Assembly: GCA_963277665.1 (NCBI GenBank)
Contig: OY728120.1
Coordinates: 422,412,138 to 422,476,137, forward strand
DNA: 64,000 nt
Source: Viscum album
Taxonomy: Eukaryota > Streptophyta > Magnoliopsida > Santalales > Viscaceae
Direction of reading: 5' to 3'
Below, piece by piece: positions 1 through 14,445 of the stretch (positions within the stretch are counted from its first letter, which is position 1; each line of letters opens with the position of its first letter). Below the pieces are notes generated by a model, which saw nothing but the letters and a program-made list of their open reading frames with translations, had not been told where the DNA came from and made no database searches. A program made the position numbers and the translations under genes.

Positions 1-2008
1 GTTGTTCAATATTTACATCCTCCCTTATTTTTGGTTGCCTCAAAGGTATGCAGAGACATGCTTGAGGCCTTTTAAACCACTGAATCAAGGCACGAGTTTA
101 GTGGATCCTGGTTCAAGATGTTACAAATTCATAAAAGATGGTTCTTCATTCTTTCATTACTATTTGGAGACAATTTATTGAAGATCGAGAATGATTGGAA
201 CATGGTCATAAGATGTTCTTGGGGATCATGAACTCATTTTCGGGGTAATGGATCATTTTAATGAATTAGACTTGTTTTTCATCTTTTTACTATTACTATT
301 GATATCATTTTACTATTGGGTGATGCACATGATGTGTTGTGGTAATTATTATTTTTTCTTGTCGAGGATTTAATTCATCCTTAACTCACTGATATGATGG
401 AAAAGATCATTTGACATGGATTATTTTTAGAATAAATAGGAAAAATTTTCCATGCATTTATCAATATGAAATATGTTTTCAATATGCGTTTTCTATTGGA
501 TATTGATATTTCCTAGAATATGTATTTAATTATTCCAAGAAATCATGAAGGGATTTGAAAACATTATTGATAATTATTGTTACCACCTTATCAAAAATGT
601 GTTTTCCTGAATAGGTTAAAGAAGACACCTTAAGCAGTCAATTATGGCACATTTAGACATGGTCAATTCATCTCATGGGTTGGAATGTGTAATGTTGTGA
701 TTTTAATGGATATTATATTTTGGTTCATTTGGAGTGTGGGCCCTTAGGGATCGAAAATGAGAATACATATAATTCAACTATTTTATGTAATTTACCAATG
801 TCAAAAACACCAAATTCAAACATATATGACATCTAATATTAAATTGGTTATCATATACATGTGAAACAAAGAAATATACCATAACATGTACTTAATAGAT
901 TGTAGTCGGTATCTCTTACAATTTTTGGCATGATGTGGTCTCTTTATATCCCTTAGACATGGATTTTAAAGAATGCATAAAAGAGTGATTGTTCTAATAG
1001 GATGGATTTACTTATGTACTAATTTTTAATATGAAATCTTCTCCATTTCATAAATATCATCTAAGACATGGTTTTGGAATTGTATTATCTTACATCCCTT
1101 GTTTCCTCCTTTCATATTCCTTGAAGGTAGTGATGACCATGCACCTAAGGCAATAACCCATTATCTGTCTATGATTCCTCCTATATGGACACATGCGGTT
1201 CCTCATTAGTTACCTAATATGGGTATTGATACCTAGTTCCAATAAGGGTTTCTATGTATTTTATTTTCAATAAAAGGTTAAGTTTGATCTTCCCCAATAA
1301 GAGTAGATTTGACTTGCATGGTCCGATAGTAGCATCCTATGACATTTTCGTGGGATGCTGGACCTCATGCTACACATTCATGACTCAATGAAATCTTTTT
1401 TATATTCAGGATTCTATAGATGCATCTAGAGCAGATGGTCAATATTGCAGCATATATGAAACATGGATCATCCATGCGATGGTGGTACGTCATCACCTAT
1501 AGATATTGTCATATAGATATGGTTTGGTATGATTTCTAAAATATCAACTTAGAGTAATTTATTCCCTAGAGTCTGAGGGCCTATAGAGGAAAATAATTCT
1601 TGAACCTATATTAGGGAGGCATATTAGTAAGTGAATATACTGTTTGTTTCACTGAGAAACAACAGTTCGCTCCTACTCTTGTAGGTGATGATCATATGAC
1701 CACTAAGTAATTCAAGGATGATATTTTTTTATGACATCGAGTCAACACTAAATGTTATTTGTATAATGACTGTATTTGAAATAATAAAACAATCTCTCAT
1801 TATAGAGAGTAATCTGAGGGAATATAATGGTGTTAGTCAGGGTGGTTTGATCCTAAACATAGGAATGGTTCCTCTTTTAGGAACATTCATCTTTTCTAGG
1901 TTTCCCACAAGGGTATTAGTATACAGGATCCTCAAATTGAATGATAATTGATTTATCACTACTATAGAATGCTGGGAAACATGGAGCCTCGGGGATTGTT
2001 GGATCTAG
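1..2008. other. AT-rich stretch upstream of a fossil pol; no gene identified
   Basis: I see no intact reading frame here. The position, just upstream of a zinc-knuckle and protease relic on the + strand, suggests the 5' part (leader and gag) of the same decayed Ty3/gypsy element. I could not align it to a Gag domain by eye, and no LTR or primer-binding site is recognisable. A 77-codon frame at 1718-1951 has no family resemblance I recognise. Confidence 0.35.
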
Positions 2009-4860
2009 TGTTGTGTAGAAGTTGTGGTTGGATGGGCCATATACAACATTTTAGTATGACTATTCCAACTATTCCAAGTGAGAGGGTTTCTTCACCTACG
2101 TCTTGGTCATGAGTGGGGAATGTCGGATCACAACAGACATGCTGATGAAATACCACCTTTCTATAAAGACTAAGTGGTTGTTAAGGTTGTGTTAGTAAGA
2201 CATATGATTCATAGTGTTAGCATAGTGGGCTTTCTCAAGGATGTAAGGTAGTGAATTAAGACCATGATATAGGCCAGTCACAAGAAGTCCAATCTAATCA
2301 TGAGGATAAGAGTGAAAAAACTTATGCAACATGAGGAACTATTCTTGTATCCCCCACATTAGTGTCTAAATTATTCAAAATAGGTGCATCTCAGTCTTTT
2401 ATATCTGAGGTAATTAGTAAGAGTTTGAATCTTTAGATCAAGCAAAACTATGGAATTTTAATGCTTGAAACCACATAAGGAATCTGTTCTAAGGGAAGTA
2501 TCCATTATATGAATTTTCCTCTTGAGATTGGAGGTTATCTATTTTTGTGGAATCTTTTCATCCTCAGAATGATGGGTTGTGATGTAATAATCAGGAAGGA
2601 CTGGTTTATTCCCTCTGAAGGCCATATTGGCTGCTCTTATAAGAAGGTTATGTTTACATCACCAGGGTCGGTATGCACATGCATATTGTAAAATGAGATG
2701 TCAGTGTGACATTAGAATGAGTTGATCTGTAAACTATGGCTAATGTGACATTTCATATCACCAGTTTACTCCTTAATTATTAGGGGTTTCAAACAACTAT
2801 CTTTCCTTATATAGTTCTACATTTTAGAGACATATTTTTTTTATTACATCTCTAATATACCTTTGGTACGAGAGGTAGAACTCACCCCTGAGTTTGTTCT
2901 AGGAGAAACACCCGTGACCCTTAATAATTAAATAATGGAACCTAATAACCTTTTGGAACAGGAATAAATAGATGGATAATCGAAATTATATAGGCTACAT
3001 ACACCCCCATACTTCTCCATGGGGTTTACCGATCCATTTCAAGAAAAAGGTGGGTTGTACACTCAGTCTTTACAGGCATTACCATCATTTTAATCATCTT
3101 TCAATCCTGAATCGATATCAATTACCTAGAGTAGACAAACACTTTGATCAGATCTTAGGAGTGAATGTATTTTCAATGATAGATTTAGTGTCAGGATTTA
3201 ATCAGGAGTCTGATGGGACTTCACACATAACTCACCCATCATTTATGAAAAGGTTTTCTCTATATAAGTACCTGGTTATGCCATTTGGATTTACCAAATC
3301 ACATGTACTCTTTAGGGATTTTATGAATTAGTTTTTCCACCCAAATTTGGAGTCATTCACTATAGACATTATTTATGATATCTTTGAGTATTCATGCTCC
3401 CTAAAATACCTTGAATCCCATCATGATATTGTTTTTAATAAACTGAGAGATAATACTCTCTATGCTATGTTCTAAAAATGCAACTTTTGGATTTACATTT
3501 TCCACTTTCCAGGTCAAATAATCTCGGAGTAAGTAGATTCAGTAGATGTAGGTAATGCGAGATAAGTAGTTTCATCAGAGAATCACATGAATTCCTTCGA
3601 CATTCAGAGTTTCATAAGACTATTGAGATGTTATATATTCTTTATCCACTATTTATCATTCCTTGTAGCACTGATTATGGGATTCAAAAAGAGGGGAGTG
3701 AAATTTATATGGCTAGAAGCTTGTGAGGTATCCTTTTAGGTGTTGAAGGGTCATTTGACTTCAGTAATGCTAATGATTCTTTTAGATCTAGGAATAAGAT
3801 ATATTTTAAACTATGATACATCAATTATCGGGCTTGGAGTTCTTATGATATAGGAAAAGGGATACAACACATACAGATATAGTCAGTTGATTCCTCGTGA
3901 GTAGAATACCAGACACACAAACACAAGATCATTGTTATTGTTCATGATTTACATTGATGAAGACACTATCTACATGAAAAGAATTTTTTGGTATTACCAT
4001 TTCATAAAATCTTCTAGTGTATCATTACATAGTAAGATATTAATCATTGATTGTGCAGGTGGGTTGAATACATACAGTCACAAGATTTTGATCTTGTCTA
4101 TATGCCAGTTAAATGAAATTCAGTAGTCGATGCTCTGTGTTGAAAGAAACTTGCACCAGAAATTCCATAATTGGGTGGAGAATGGAACCTTATGTCTTTA
4201 TTTATAGAGGTACACCTTGAGTTTTAGTAGGAAAATGGTTAGAATATCCTCTCAACCATACCAGTATACATATTCATCTAGAACATTTAATAATGAGAGA
4301 ATAATTCAATCCTAATATCCATTCATTAGAGAGATAATTTCAATGGATGATACATATTCTGGTTTGTTGGTGGATGAGGGTGATACATTATTGTTACATG
4401 GTAGTGTATGGGTTAAATAAGACATCAAAGATGATATTATTAACTAAATCAATTCCTCTCTATGAATGGTTATCCTTGGTGTACCCAAAATGTATCGGCA
4501 AATTTGATTCTAGTTTTTTTGTCCTACTAAGTAATGAAAATTTTCTTCCTTCACCACGTGGTGTTACACCTATCAGCAAGTGATGGGATGACATCATATG
4601 TTTATAGTGATTTTAAAGATATTTTCTATTCTTGAGTGGAAATGGAATGATGTTTTGATGGATTTTGTTACTTTTATACCAGTATCACACGATGATCCAC
4701 CTATTAGTAATATTTATACATGTTTTTCATTTTAAGATAGATAATGATCTAACGGTATGACTTATATGTTAATTGAATGTAATTGATCTAGATTTCACAT
4801 ATTCCAAAGTCATACTTGGAACACATAATTTTCATAGGGGATGTGTGGTATAAGATCAAG
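2009..4860 (+). pseudogene. Fossil Ty3/gypsy pol (zinc knuckle, PR, RT, RNase H, IN)
   Basis: This is the decayed gag end and pol of a Ty3/gypsy retrotransposon, read on the + strand across several frames. A CCHC zinc knuckle lies at about 2014-2052 (C-x2-C-x4-H, the last Cys replaced by Phe). A retropepsin relic follows: GASQSFIS at about 2383-2406, where the usual catalytic Asp-Ser is lost, and a match to the family VILGMDW block at about 2580-2603. RT spans about 2990-3480 (SPWGLP, then VMPFGFT near 3275). RNase H remains are at about 3700-3900. Integrase remains include EWKWNDVLMDFV at about 4634-4670 and a DLDFT block near 4784. Stops and frameshifts are frequent, so no product is possible. 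No LTRs were found for it. Domain order and orientation make the assignment firm; the lineage within Ty3/gypsy is open. Confidence 0.8.
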
Positions 4861-5720
4861 GTAAAAAATTACCATCCCAACATGACTAGGGACTTTGAAA
4901 GGGTTAATGTATCATGGGATCAAATTTACATTCATCTAAAATCATGTCACCCTCTTGCATAGGGATATTTGAAAGAATATCCGATATCTATCTTCAATCT
5001 CCAAATCTCAATGATAATTGGTAGTAAATATCATTACCAAATTTTTATATTATTTGGGCCACCAATGGGTTTGAATCTGGCCTAATAAATATTAAGAATG
5101 TTAAAGTCCAATTAAATTTTTCCATCTATGTTAGTATCAATATGATAGAGTTTTGAACCTATTAAGAAATTGTACCGTATATGGATCCTCATTAATTCTA
5201 GAATTAATTTTTTTTTCATATCATACCTCTACTAGGGGAATGGTTTTATACCGATGTCCCATATAATATATTGAATAGGATCACAGTATAAAATTCATGG
5301 TTTGAATGGTTTTTATAGACAGAAAATATGTTCTGGGATTATAACTATTATTAAATATCAATAATATATAAAAATTAATTTTGGTTAGTTATCCAAAACA
5401 TTTAGCTAAACCTTATATCATAATAAGATAAAAGGGAATAATTTTCTCCTTATAGACTTTCAACATTCATTCTGTACATCATGGAATGATTATCATGTTA
5501 ATAATATTTGGAAAAATGAAATCTTTCAAATTATAATGTTGATAAACTATAACAGTCATTAAATTTTAAAATTTAGATTTCATGGGAAATCCCATGGTGA
5601 AATACATATTCAGGATCTCAAATTATTTTCTTGAACTAGAGTAGATACCTTTTTACTCTAACATTCAAACCAAACCAAAATGTCTTGAAGGGTGTTCCTG
5701 GTAACCATTTGTTAGAAAAC
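4861..5720. other. Unassigned AT-rich sequence
   Basis: This lies between the + strand fossil pol and the 3' end of a - strand LTR. It may hold the end of the fossil integrase and the tail of that element, but I see no motif, repeat or open frame to support this. Confidence 0.3.
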
Positions 5721-7605
5721 TAGCACCTGGAATCATACAAGATAAAACAAGGAGTAGTTTATCCACAAAAATAGGTGAAGCAAAAAAATATCACTATGCT
5801 AAAATAAATCCCCCAAAGGTGACTATACCAAATGCCAAACATGTATAACCAAAACTAAAGAATAGATTACAAATGTACCAGAAGAAAAAGAATAAAACAT
5901 ATTCCTAATAGACAAAGCTCTATAGGCACTATGAGTCAACTACAACCACCCCCTCTATGTGGTGCCTCCCCTTTCTCAAACATGGTAGAAAATAATAATA
6001 AAAATTCAAAGGTGAAGGTGAGGTGTGAGATAATATCCAAGTAGTGTCTCACCATGTGTTCCATAATAAGATTACATAACAAGTAAAACAATAATACTTT
6101 CAATTTTAAAATAAAAATATGAATGAAAGTATAATTTTAAATTTAAAACAAAAAATTTTGTAAATTTTAGTAGTTGTAAATATTAAAAAAAAATGGAATC
6201 AATAATCATTTTATATAAAATAGTTTATATAAATCATTATGAATTTCTAAATCAGTTTTACGGAAAATGGAATTCATATCAAAATAGTTCACAAAAAAAC
6301 AAGGTAATCATCCAAGGGGTGTGATATTTCCATGATATGGGATCCCCAATCACCTCATAGCAGTTATAATAGTAGTATATGTTCACACATCCGTTATACA
6401 CTAGTCTAAGAGGAATCTTCAATTTCCCATTGTGGATAATATCAACCACACTCTGTTAATGTATAGTTGAAATATATCAATATATTGCTAGGAAATTACC
6501 ATCATAATTTTTTTCCAAATTATAACTTAAATGTATATTATTTCTTGTGGTCAACCAAACAATCAAATTTTTTAAAATTATTTAAAAAATAATTAAATAA
6601 AATTTCCCCATTTCCAATATCATTATGGAAATATCAACTTTAACAAACAGACACATATTTTTAATTAATTTATGATTTTTTGAAGATAAAACAAATATTA
6701 GTTTATTATAAAATCAATTTCATACATTTATGTTGGTATAAAATTTCACATATTAAATACTCATTTTTGATCAAATTCAAATCCCACCCCAATTAAGAAT
6801 TCTATTGGAATTGGTGGTTTCACTAAAATTCATGACAATAACAATCTCACATTCCAATTAAAACAAAATTGGGGTTTAATTATTTAATTAAATGAAATAT
6901 AATTTAAATATTTAAATTAAATGTTTTATCACATGGGAAATATCAATGGAACCACATACCATTATAATAATGATCACGAAACACAATTTTTTAAATGGGA
7001 ATTTCCAATAAATAACAATGGAAACAGAAATCTGAAAAATGAATTTAGAATACCAAATCAAAAAATTGCATTTTATAACCATCGACAAAATGATTATATA
7101 ATAAACCACATGGAGGGGAGTTTGAGAGAGAAGAAGAGGAAGAATTGGAGATGATCTCTTACAAGAGAATAATATAATGATGTTTTCCAATATTTTTTTA
7201 ATATAAATATAGTTCTGGTTGATTTAAAAGGGGGTATTGAGACATCCAAAGTGTTAGGATATCATACATTCAATAGTTAGTGTTTAACTGATGAAAAAAT
7301 ATATGTTCAAGAATTATTAATTTAACTTTTAGAAGAAAAAATCCTCTGTTGCACAGTTTTCCAAACTATTTACCCCTCTGATGGGGTGCTCGATTTATAC
7401 TAGGATGAACATGTATTTTAAAACCATGCACTGACCATAAAAGCTCCCAATATTTGGTTTTCCACATTTCTCATTGGGTTGGTGCATGTATTTGGAAAAC
7501 CATGCACCAATTGTGGACAACCTAGAAAATTCCAAAATTTAAAAATTTACACTGAAAATGACATGAGACCAACCCCAAGTAATTAATGATAAAAAAGTAG
7601 GGACA
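5721..7605 (-). repeat. 3' LTR of the minus-strand Ty3/gypsy element
   Basis: It is homologous to 12524-14445. Shared landmarks, in + strand order, are the tagcac end, a CCxCCATGTGGTG-like block near 5950 (matching about 12755), AT-rich middle blocks, and the AAAAAAGTAG block near 7590. On its own strand the LTR starts with TGTCCC, a normal LTR start. A perfect 10-bp inverted repeat (7479-7488 with 7501-7510, 12-nt loop) sits close to the 5' end of the LTR. Short open frames on both strands near 6912-7190 are AT-rich chance frames. Confidence 0.7.
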
Positions 7606-8482
7606 TGGAGAACCCAAAAGTATTCAAGGGTTGTTTCATCTTCCCCACCATAGAAACATTATACCCTAAAAATTATTATACGAATTCTCCATGTAAAAAA
7701 TATGGGGAAAATTCTTTCTCATCGAAGACTAAATCTCCCACATCTATTGAGTATCAAAACCACGATTCCATAAAACCCAAACCAAATGTATCATCATCCC
7801 ATGAAGAAACATAAAATTTTAATCAACTATCCTAACAAGATACATAGTCATAGATAACTCAAGCATAACATCAAGATCATTGTTTCTCAATACATGAGAT
7901 AGATATTAAAGATAACTTCCAAACATCGATACATGGAACATGCAAGGTATTGAAGTTAACTATGATTGACGTTTTAAATTGTAATAAACATTCCCCACCT
8001 ACTAAAAAAATTATAAGGTCCCATAAAATAAGTAGCATGCTACCCTTTTCTCACATGATTTCATTGACCCTAATGACCAGAAACATTCAAGAACACTTGA
8101 TCATCAATTGCAAACTCTAAAAATATATAGTGATGATCAACATAATATTTATAACAACTCTATGATATATGAATTATATGATGAATCAACTGAATATTTT
8201 TCCCCTAGAAGAAGCACTATATTACTCAGAAACATTCACTAATATCCATCCAACAAAATGGATATTTTCATCGTAGAATAAACATGGACTCAAAAGGATC
8301 CCTTATGATTATAGAATGGGGACTATTTTTATAAAAAAAATGACCCGATCGAAATTTACATCTCAAACTCCAAAAAGATAAAGATTCAAGAAGAATGAAT
8401 TTCCACAAGAATCTGTATGGATATTTTTGTCTTTTTATCTTTCTATTAATGATATGTCGTACTAAAATGAATATGAGATCCT
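7606..8482 (-). other. 3' internal region of the minus-strand element
   Basis: This is sequence between the integrase relic and the 3' LTR. The C-terminal end of pol should lie here, but I could not recognise it. A 69-codon + strand frame at 7605-7814 runs against the element and has no known relative. Confidence 0.35.
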
Positions 8483-10490
8483 AGTACCCCTATAGTTCTC
8501 TCAAAAAGTGTGATGTAAAATGTGGATCCCTATTAGATATTATAATAGTTTTTTGTTCATGAAAATGAAGAAATTATCTCACATAGATATTTCCCAAATC
8601 CTCAACATTAATTGTTTCATAAATTGGTATGAAGTGAGCTGATATAGTCAACTGTTCTATCACAACCCCTATCAAAATCTACTTTTTCTTGGTATGTGAA
8701 AACATCACCACAATTTACATAGATATATCATCCCAATTCTAATCTGTACAAGAATTGGTAGATGAAACCCTAAGGGTATTTTGTTCTCGCCCTTGACCAG
8801 TTGTCATGAAAAAAAATGATAGTCAAAAAATACCCATATCATATTGGGCCACTTGGATTTTCACCACATGTCATAGAATATCATTATGGCTCCTCTGTGC
8901 ATTTCCCCTTGGTAATTATGGAAATCCTCTATCTCATATTTGTACTCTGAAAAATATAAAATTTATTATTTTGGAAATATATAATGCCTTCTGTATAGAA
9001 TAAAATCATTTAACTGGTCTCCCCACTATAAAGATAGTCTCTAATTCTATGGAACATATCATCAATATGATTTTCTAGATGAATAACCCCGATAAGAGGC
9101 TATGTCAACTAAACACTAGCCAAGACACCCAACAAACCAATTCCCTAAATACCAATATGAAAATTGGAAAAATAAACAATCACATTCCACTATTCTGATG
9201 ATTATCTCTCTACCTAGTTCAGATGTTTCCTGCTCAAGGCCTCTATAATGAAATTATCATTCCCTAATGTATAGTCAATGAAATGATTACTGGAATTGTT
9301 CCCAATCCCTGCGATGATTATTCATAGATTTTTTATTGAAGATATAACTAATGCTATTATGGTTATAATTCATGGTAAAAATAACAAGAAAAAGTTAATG
9401 TCACCAACTCTTAAGTTACTTCGTCATATCTACAATTTGAGGGTCACAATTTGGATTATTCATCTCATCTGGCTTTCGCTGTCAAGATCTATATTCAATG
9501 ATTTAATTAGCCTATATAAAGAAAATTCCCAGAACCAAAAAATTATAAATCAAAAATGACCGCATGTACCTACCAGACTTATGGATGATTGAAAACTGTT
9601 GCAATATTCTAATGATGTTTCACCTAAACAAAATAATTCTTACATTTTTCATACCAATATAATATCACACCCTTCCGAGCTAGATCTGTGATAAGAGAAT
9701 ACAAAATTGAGGAATCCTTTAGAAACTGGGGATAATATCCAGATAAACCCAATAATCAACTAATCATGAAAACATTCCATACTTTCTCCCTTATCATATC
9801 CTCCATCAAATTTTAAGGATAAAAAAAACTACCATGTTATGATACCACATTTCCTATGAAACATACTTCTCAAATACATAATTCACATTCCAATTACATT
9901 ATATAAAGCCCATTATTTTTCAATAATTCCATAGAAACTCCCAGATGATGCACATGGTTTGACTCAAACATAGATTAATAAATGATTTCATCCAACAGGA
10001 CCACAAAAAAGTATGAAGAAACTCATTGAATATCAGTTTCCTCAAATCGATTAATAATGGAGGATAATTTTCTCATCCAAATAGAATGGAATGGTACTAA
10101 TAATGCCTAAACCTATTATAAAATATGGTTTTCTAAATGTCAATTTATTTTATTCAATAATAGTGATTACCAAATAATAGATCATTATTTGAGAACAACA
10201 TTACCCATTTTAACTAGTCAAATATATCATCAATTAGTATAAATGGATACAATGTCTTTACCATACGTTTATTGTTTATTTGGTAATCCATAGAATGGTG
10301 AACCGAACCATCATAATTATGAGAAAATAGAAGAGTTTCTACCTAATGTTACATTATTGGGCCTAAATATACTTTATCATTAATATTTTCCTATTGAGTC
10401 TTCAATTAATTCATTTTAGGTGGATCCATGCGGTAAGAGGGAATTGTTGCTCGTATTATACTAGGAAATAAGTCAGTAGAAAAATATATA
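8483..10490 (-). pseudogene. Broken Ty3/gypsy pol (RT to integrase), minus strand
   Basis: Reading the - strand from high to low coordinates: a block before RT (YRMDPP, family PYRMAP) at about 10400-10490; the RT thumb and connection at about 9640-9960 (HVHHLGV, then LSGYYPQF and LARKGV, matching family HVHHL, LAGYYRRF and LTRKGV); and the integrase core at about 8483-8670 (LTISAHFIP and SNRDPHFTSHF, matching LTKSAHF and SDRDPRFTS). These match the order of Ty3/gypsy pol. Frames shift repeatedly and stops are common. The RT active-site YxDD block and RNase H were not recovered by eye. The gene is dead. Confidence 0.75.
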
Positions 10491-12523
10491 TCCTTTAATG
10501 GTTGAAGAATATATAATTTAGAAGGAAAAATTCATGGAATCATTGTAAAACCAGTGGGATAACTCCACACAAATATTTTATACCCATGTCAAAATAAAAA
10601 ACTAAAATTGATTTCCCCAACTCTAGATAATTTGGTCTCACACTGACCAACCTTGAGTACCTTTTCCTATTAATTATATAGCACACCCTATTGGGGACCA
10701 TAAAGGAGATACGCTAAGAATATAATGAATTTCAAATTTATTAGCAATAAGACAATCCATATTGAAAATGATGTCAAGTTATTTTATGTCGATAAATAAT
10801 AAATCCTAGTTTATAAGAATATATGATAACGAGAAAATATAAGGGATGTAGTAATATCCATCATATAAGATAAAATCATCATAGGAAGATTTGAAATAAT
10901 CAACATATGAATATAAATGAACAAATTATATGCCCTTTTGTCAAATAAATAATTCTTTGATGATTAATCTGTAGTGATGGTACCTCCCATATTAGCTGGA
11001 CATGTGTATACTTCTTCTAGTGACTCTTCCACTACACGAAGATTCTTTTTCTTGATTCTTTTTGTTAAAACCTCGTCGATTATGATGAAAAACATTTCAC
11101 CACATTAATTTTATGTTAACATGATCATGTTCAACTATATTGAGTATAATATAAATCAAATGACTTTTAAATGTGATTTGAGAATCTATAGGAAACACAT
11201 TTATTGAGTGCCTAACGAGAGTCCCGTTTCGTATTCCCCAACATAAAACAATTTTAAAAAAGAAAAGGGAGTATTCTAAGAAAATATGGAGGTCTAGAAT
11301 GAACCTTTTACCAAGAAACATCATTATAATAATCCAATTATTTATTTACATTGAAGGTAAACATAGATCCCACACATGAAAAAATGTTAATCCCTTCAAT
11401 AGTGAATTACTAGTTGGTTCATGATCAACCATAATTTCTCTATCCATCACATCAGTGTAAGAAGAGTGTTTCAAAATGAAAATCTAATAAAAAATTTAAA
11501 ATTTAAGCCCCATATCATATCATCATATATTCTTATTCTTAATAAATAATATCGTATTCTAAAACAACACATGATGAGAAAAGTAATTTTCATATTGACT
11601 CGCAGTCATGTCAACCTTCTTTTTTTTGGGAAAACTCATATATCCTTATATAATACTAGAGAATTTTGTTATAACTAATTAATGAAAAGAACAGTGATTT
11701 CCTTTAAATATAACCAATCATGATTCTTCATCATCACCATTGAGTACCTCCTCCTCATATAAGGTCTTTCTAGATTTATGGTGTCACATTTCACCGTGAC
11801 TGATTTAAGAACTTCTAATAACAGAAAAAAGGTCAATTATTCTAAATTACTCCTCATCATATTGAGGATAATTTGATCATTGGAATGCCGGTGGAATGTA
11901 GGTAAGGAACTCCTAATCACATTTTTGAGAAACATACAACTTAGTATACACAAATGGATGCTGAATAGGAATGGGTACATGTTCATATCTCAGAGCACAG
12001 ACAATATGTACAACAACCTCAACCATATTTAGGATCATGGGAGTATTTTATTATTGTGGTTCACCACAATCTTTATATTGTATCCTATTAACATGTATTA
12101 TCATAGGAATGAAACTACACAATATCTATAAACAAAAAATAACATAAATATATTACTCATATTAAAACAAAAACAAGAGTTATGAGGAAAATGCATCGCA
12201 TTTTATATGGAAACAAGATTTTTTTTCAACTACCCAAATCAGGAGTAAGGAATAGACTATAAAAATTCATAAATATGACTCTTAAAAACCATACAAGGTG
12301 AATTAAGTCATATTAAAATGGTATTTGTTTACAAACTCACTAGAAAAAACCACCTAACTCCTAAAAAGATCTCCAAACTATATACTGACATCCAGAAAAT
12401 ATGCTTAATTTATACCTTTGATAGTAATTTTTCACAAACATGCCCATATACCTTGGTTCCCTAAATCTCCATCTGATCATGACATGACCCTATAGTCCTT
12501 CTAGATCTCTATTTGATGGATAC
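10491..12523 (-). other. Presumed gag, protease and leader of the minus-strand element
   Basis: By position this should hold the leader, gag and protease of the - strand element. I could not recognise zinc knuckles or a retropepsin motif. The 75-codon - strand frame at 11097-11324 has no convincing family match. A short primer-site-like block (ctatttgatggatacta on the + strand, near 12510) adjoins the LTR end but is a poor match to the initiator-Met site. Confidence 0.35.
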
Positions 12524-14445
12524 TAGCACTTGGATTCATTAAATATAAAAGTGTGAACCATTTTTCTACATTAAAAAAAGAGTATAAGCATATTAATATA
12601 TTTCCATAAAAATCACAAAGGAGACTACACCTAATGTGAAATAAGTAAAACACAATTCAAAGAATACATCATAAAAATAATATAATAACAAGTGAAAACA
12701 ACCCAAATACTAATATACACATTAATCCAAACCCAAATAGTCAATAATAACCACAACCTCCATGTGGTGGTTCACCTTGCCCAAACCTGACATGAGGAAA
12801 TCTAAATATTCCCAAAGGAAATGGAATGATTTGATCAAATATCCCAATAGGTTATAACTAAGTTATCAATAATAATATATCATAATAATTAAAAAAATCA
12901 TTCTTTCAATTTTCTAATAAAATAGTCATTTTTGTACAAATTCATATAATAACATTCTTGCCACTTCAATTGGTGGAAATATTTCAAAAAAATGTCTTTA
13001 GTAAACATTTTATATAAAACGGTTTATATTAGTCACTTGAAATGTGAATATATGTTTTAAAATAAATAGAATATATATAACATTACTTATACTAAATGGA
13101 AAAATTACATCTTATAAGGGGAATAAATGTTTCTCGTTATGAGATCCTCACACATATCATATTAGTGATCATGGTTATATGCATAAACAATTCACTTTGG
13201 TACTCATATAATGGGACTCATTAATATCCTATTGGGGTTTATATCCACCAAAATATATTTTATATATTTATAATGAATCAATATATTACTAGGGTGTTAC
13301 CATACTTTTGTGTGTATACCAAAATAACCCACTAGAAACTCAAGCATCCATGTTCTAAAATGATAAAAAAAATGGTCAAATTATTTGAAAGCAATTTAAA
13401 ATAAAATTACACATCCTCCAATTTCAATATTTAAATCTCTATTTGAAAATAAAAACATGGGGTTTTAATCAATTGATTCATATTTCATGATAAAATCAAT
13501 AAAATATTATTATAAAATTAATTGAAGAAGTTTTAATCAAATTAAAGTTTCACAAATCAGTTCCATACTTTCCATCAAATTGAAATCTCACCCTAATTCC
13601 AAAAATCCGTTGTGATTGGGGTTTAACCCAAAATTATTTCCAATGAAATTTGAAATATAAATTATAATTAATTTTTCATTTAAAATTTCAAATGAATGAA
13701 ATTTTTTATAAATAATTTTATTCAATGGTTAAAAATATGGAAAATCACAACTAAACAACAAACATATATCATATATGTACTGAATCTGAACACCAAAAAC
13801 CTGAATTTTCAGCAAATGAAAATGAAAATGGAGATTTGAAATAGAATATAGAATATAGAATCATAACATAGGATATTAGTTCCAGCAATAAATATATTAT
13901 CTACCAAAAATAATGTAAGAGAGTCAAAGATATATAATGAGTAAGAACAAGAGAACATCTATTTCCATAGAATAACTGAAGGATGTTCTACATGAATTAA
14001 TCCACAATGAAATAGGAATAGAGGTTATAAAAAGTGTTGTTGAGTGATCTATTAACCTATCAAATCAAAAAATCCTGAGTTATGGTTGATTATATAAAAT
14101 GATATGGGTTTGGTAATTTTTAATTTTATTTTAAAAAATAAAAAACCAATGATTGCATGGTTAGATAGGAAGGGCCACACAATTTGACAAGTTTTTCTGC
14201 GTATATATGCACCCCAATGATTGGGAGAAACATTTTTAGTAGGTGAGGTAATATTTTTTAAAACCAATTTCTAACCATGAAAACCATCACTATTTGAGTT
14301 TTCATGGTTTCCACGGGGTGGGGGTGGTTTGGGAAAAACATGAAACTACTGTATAGAGAAACAAAAACATAAATTTTTTGAAATTATCTCTGAAAAATAC
14401 CCTTGAGAAATCACATATAGTTAATTAATAAAAAAGTAGAGTTGA
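12524..14445 (-). repeat. 5' LTR of the minus-strand Ty3/gypsy element
   Basis: Homologous to 5721-7605 with the same landmarks in the same order. A perfect 11-bp inverted repeat (14273-14283 with 14299-14309, 15-nt loop) occurs near the 5' end, in the same part of the LTR where the other copy has a different perfect inverted repeat. The family-typical blocks are shared, but the two copies are strongly diverged. Confidence 0.68.

Larger units (their letters stand above)
5721..14445 (-). mobile_element. Old Ty3/gypsy LTR retrotransposon, minus strand
   Basis: Two homologous LTRs in the same orientation (5721-7605 and 12524-14445) bracket about 4.9 kb of interior that carries Ty3/gypsy pol relics on the - strand in the expected order. 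The 5' LTR is the one at high coordinates. Boundaries come from where the two copies stop matching: the 3' LTR ends share a block reading TAGCACCTGG / TAGCACTTGG on the + strand, and the 5' ends share an AATTAAT...AAAAAAGTAG block. I found no convincing target-site duplication, and copy divergence is high, so this is an old insertion. The boundaries could be off by several bases. Confidence 0.72.
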
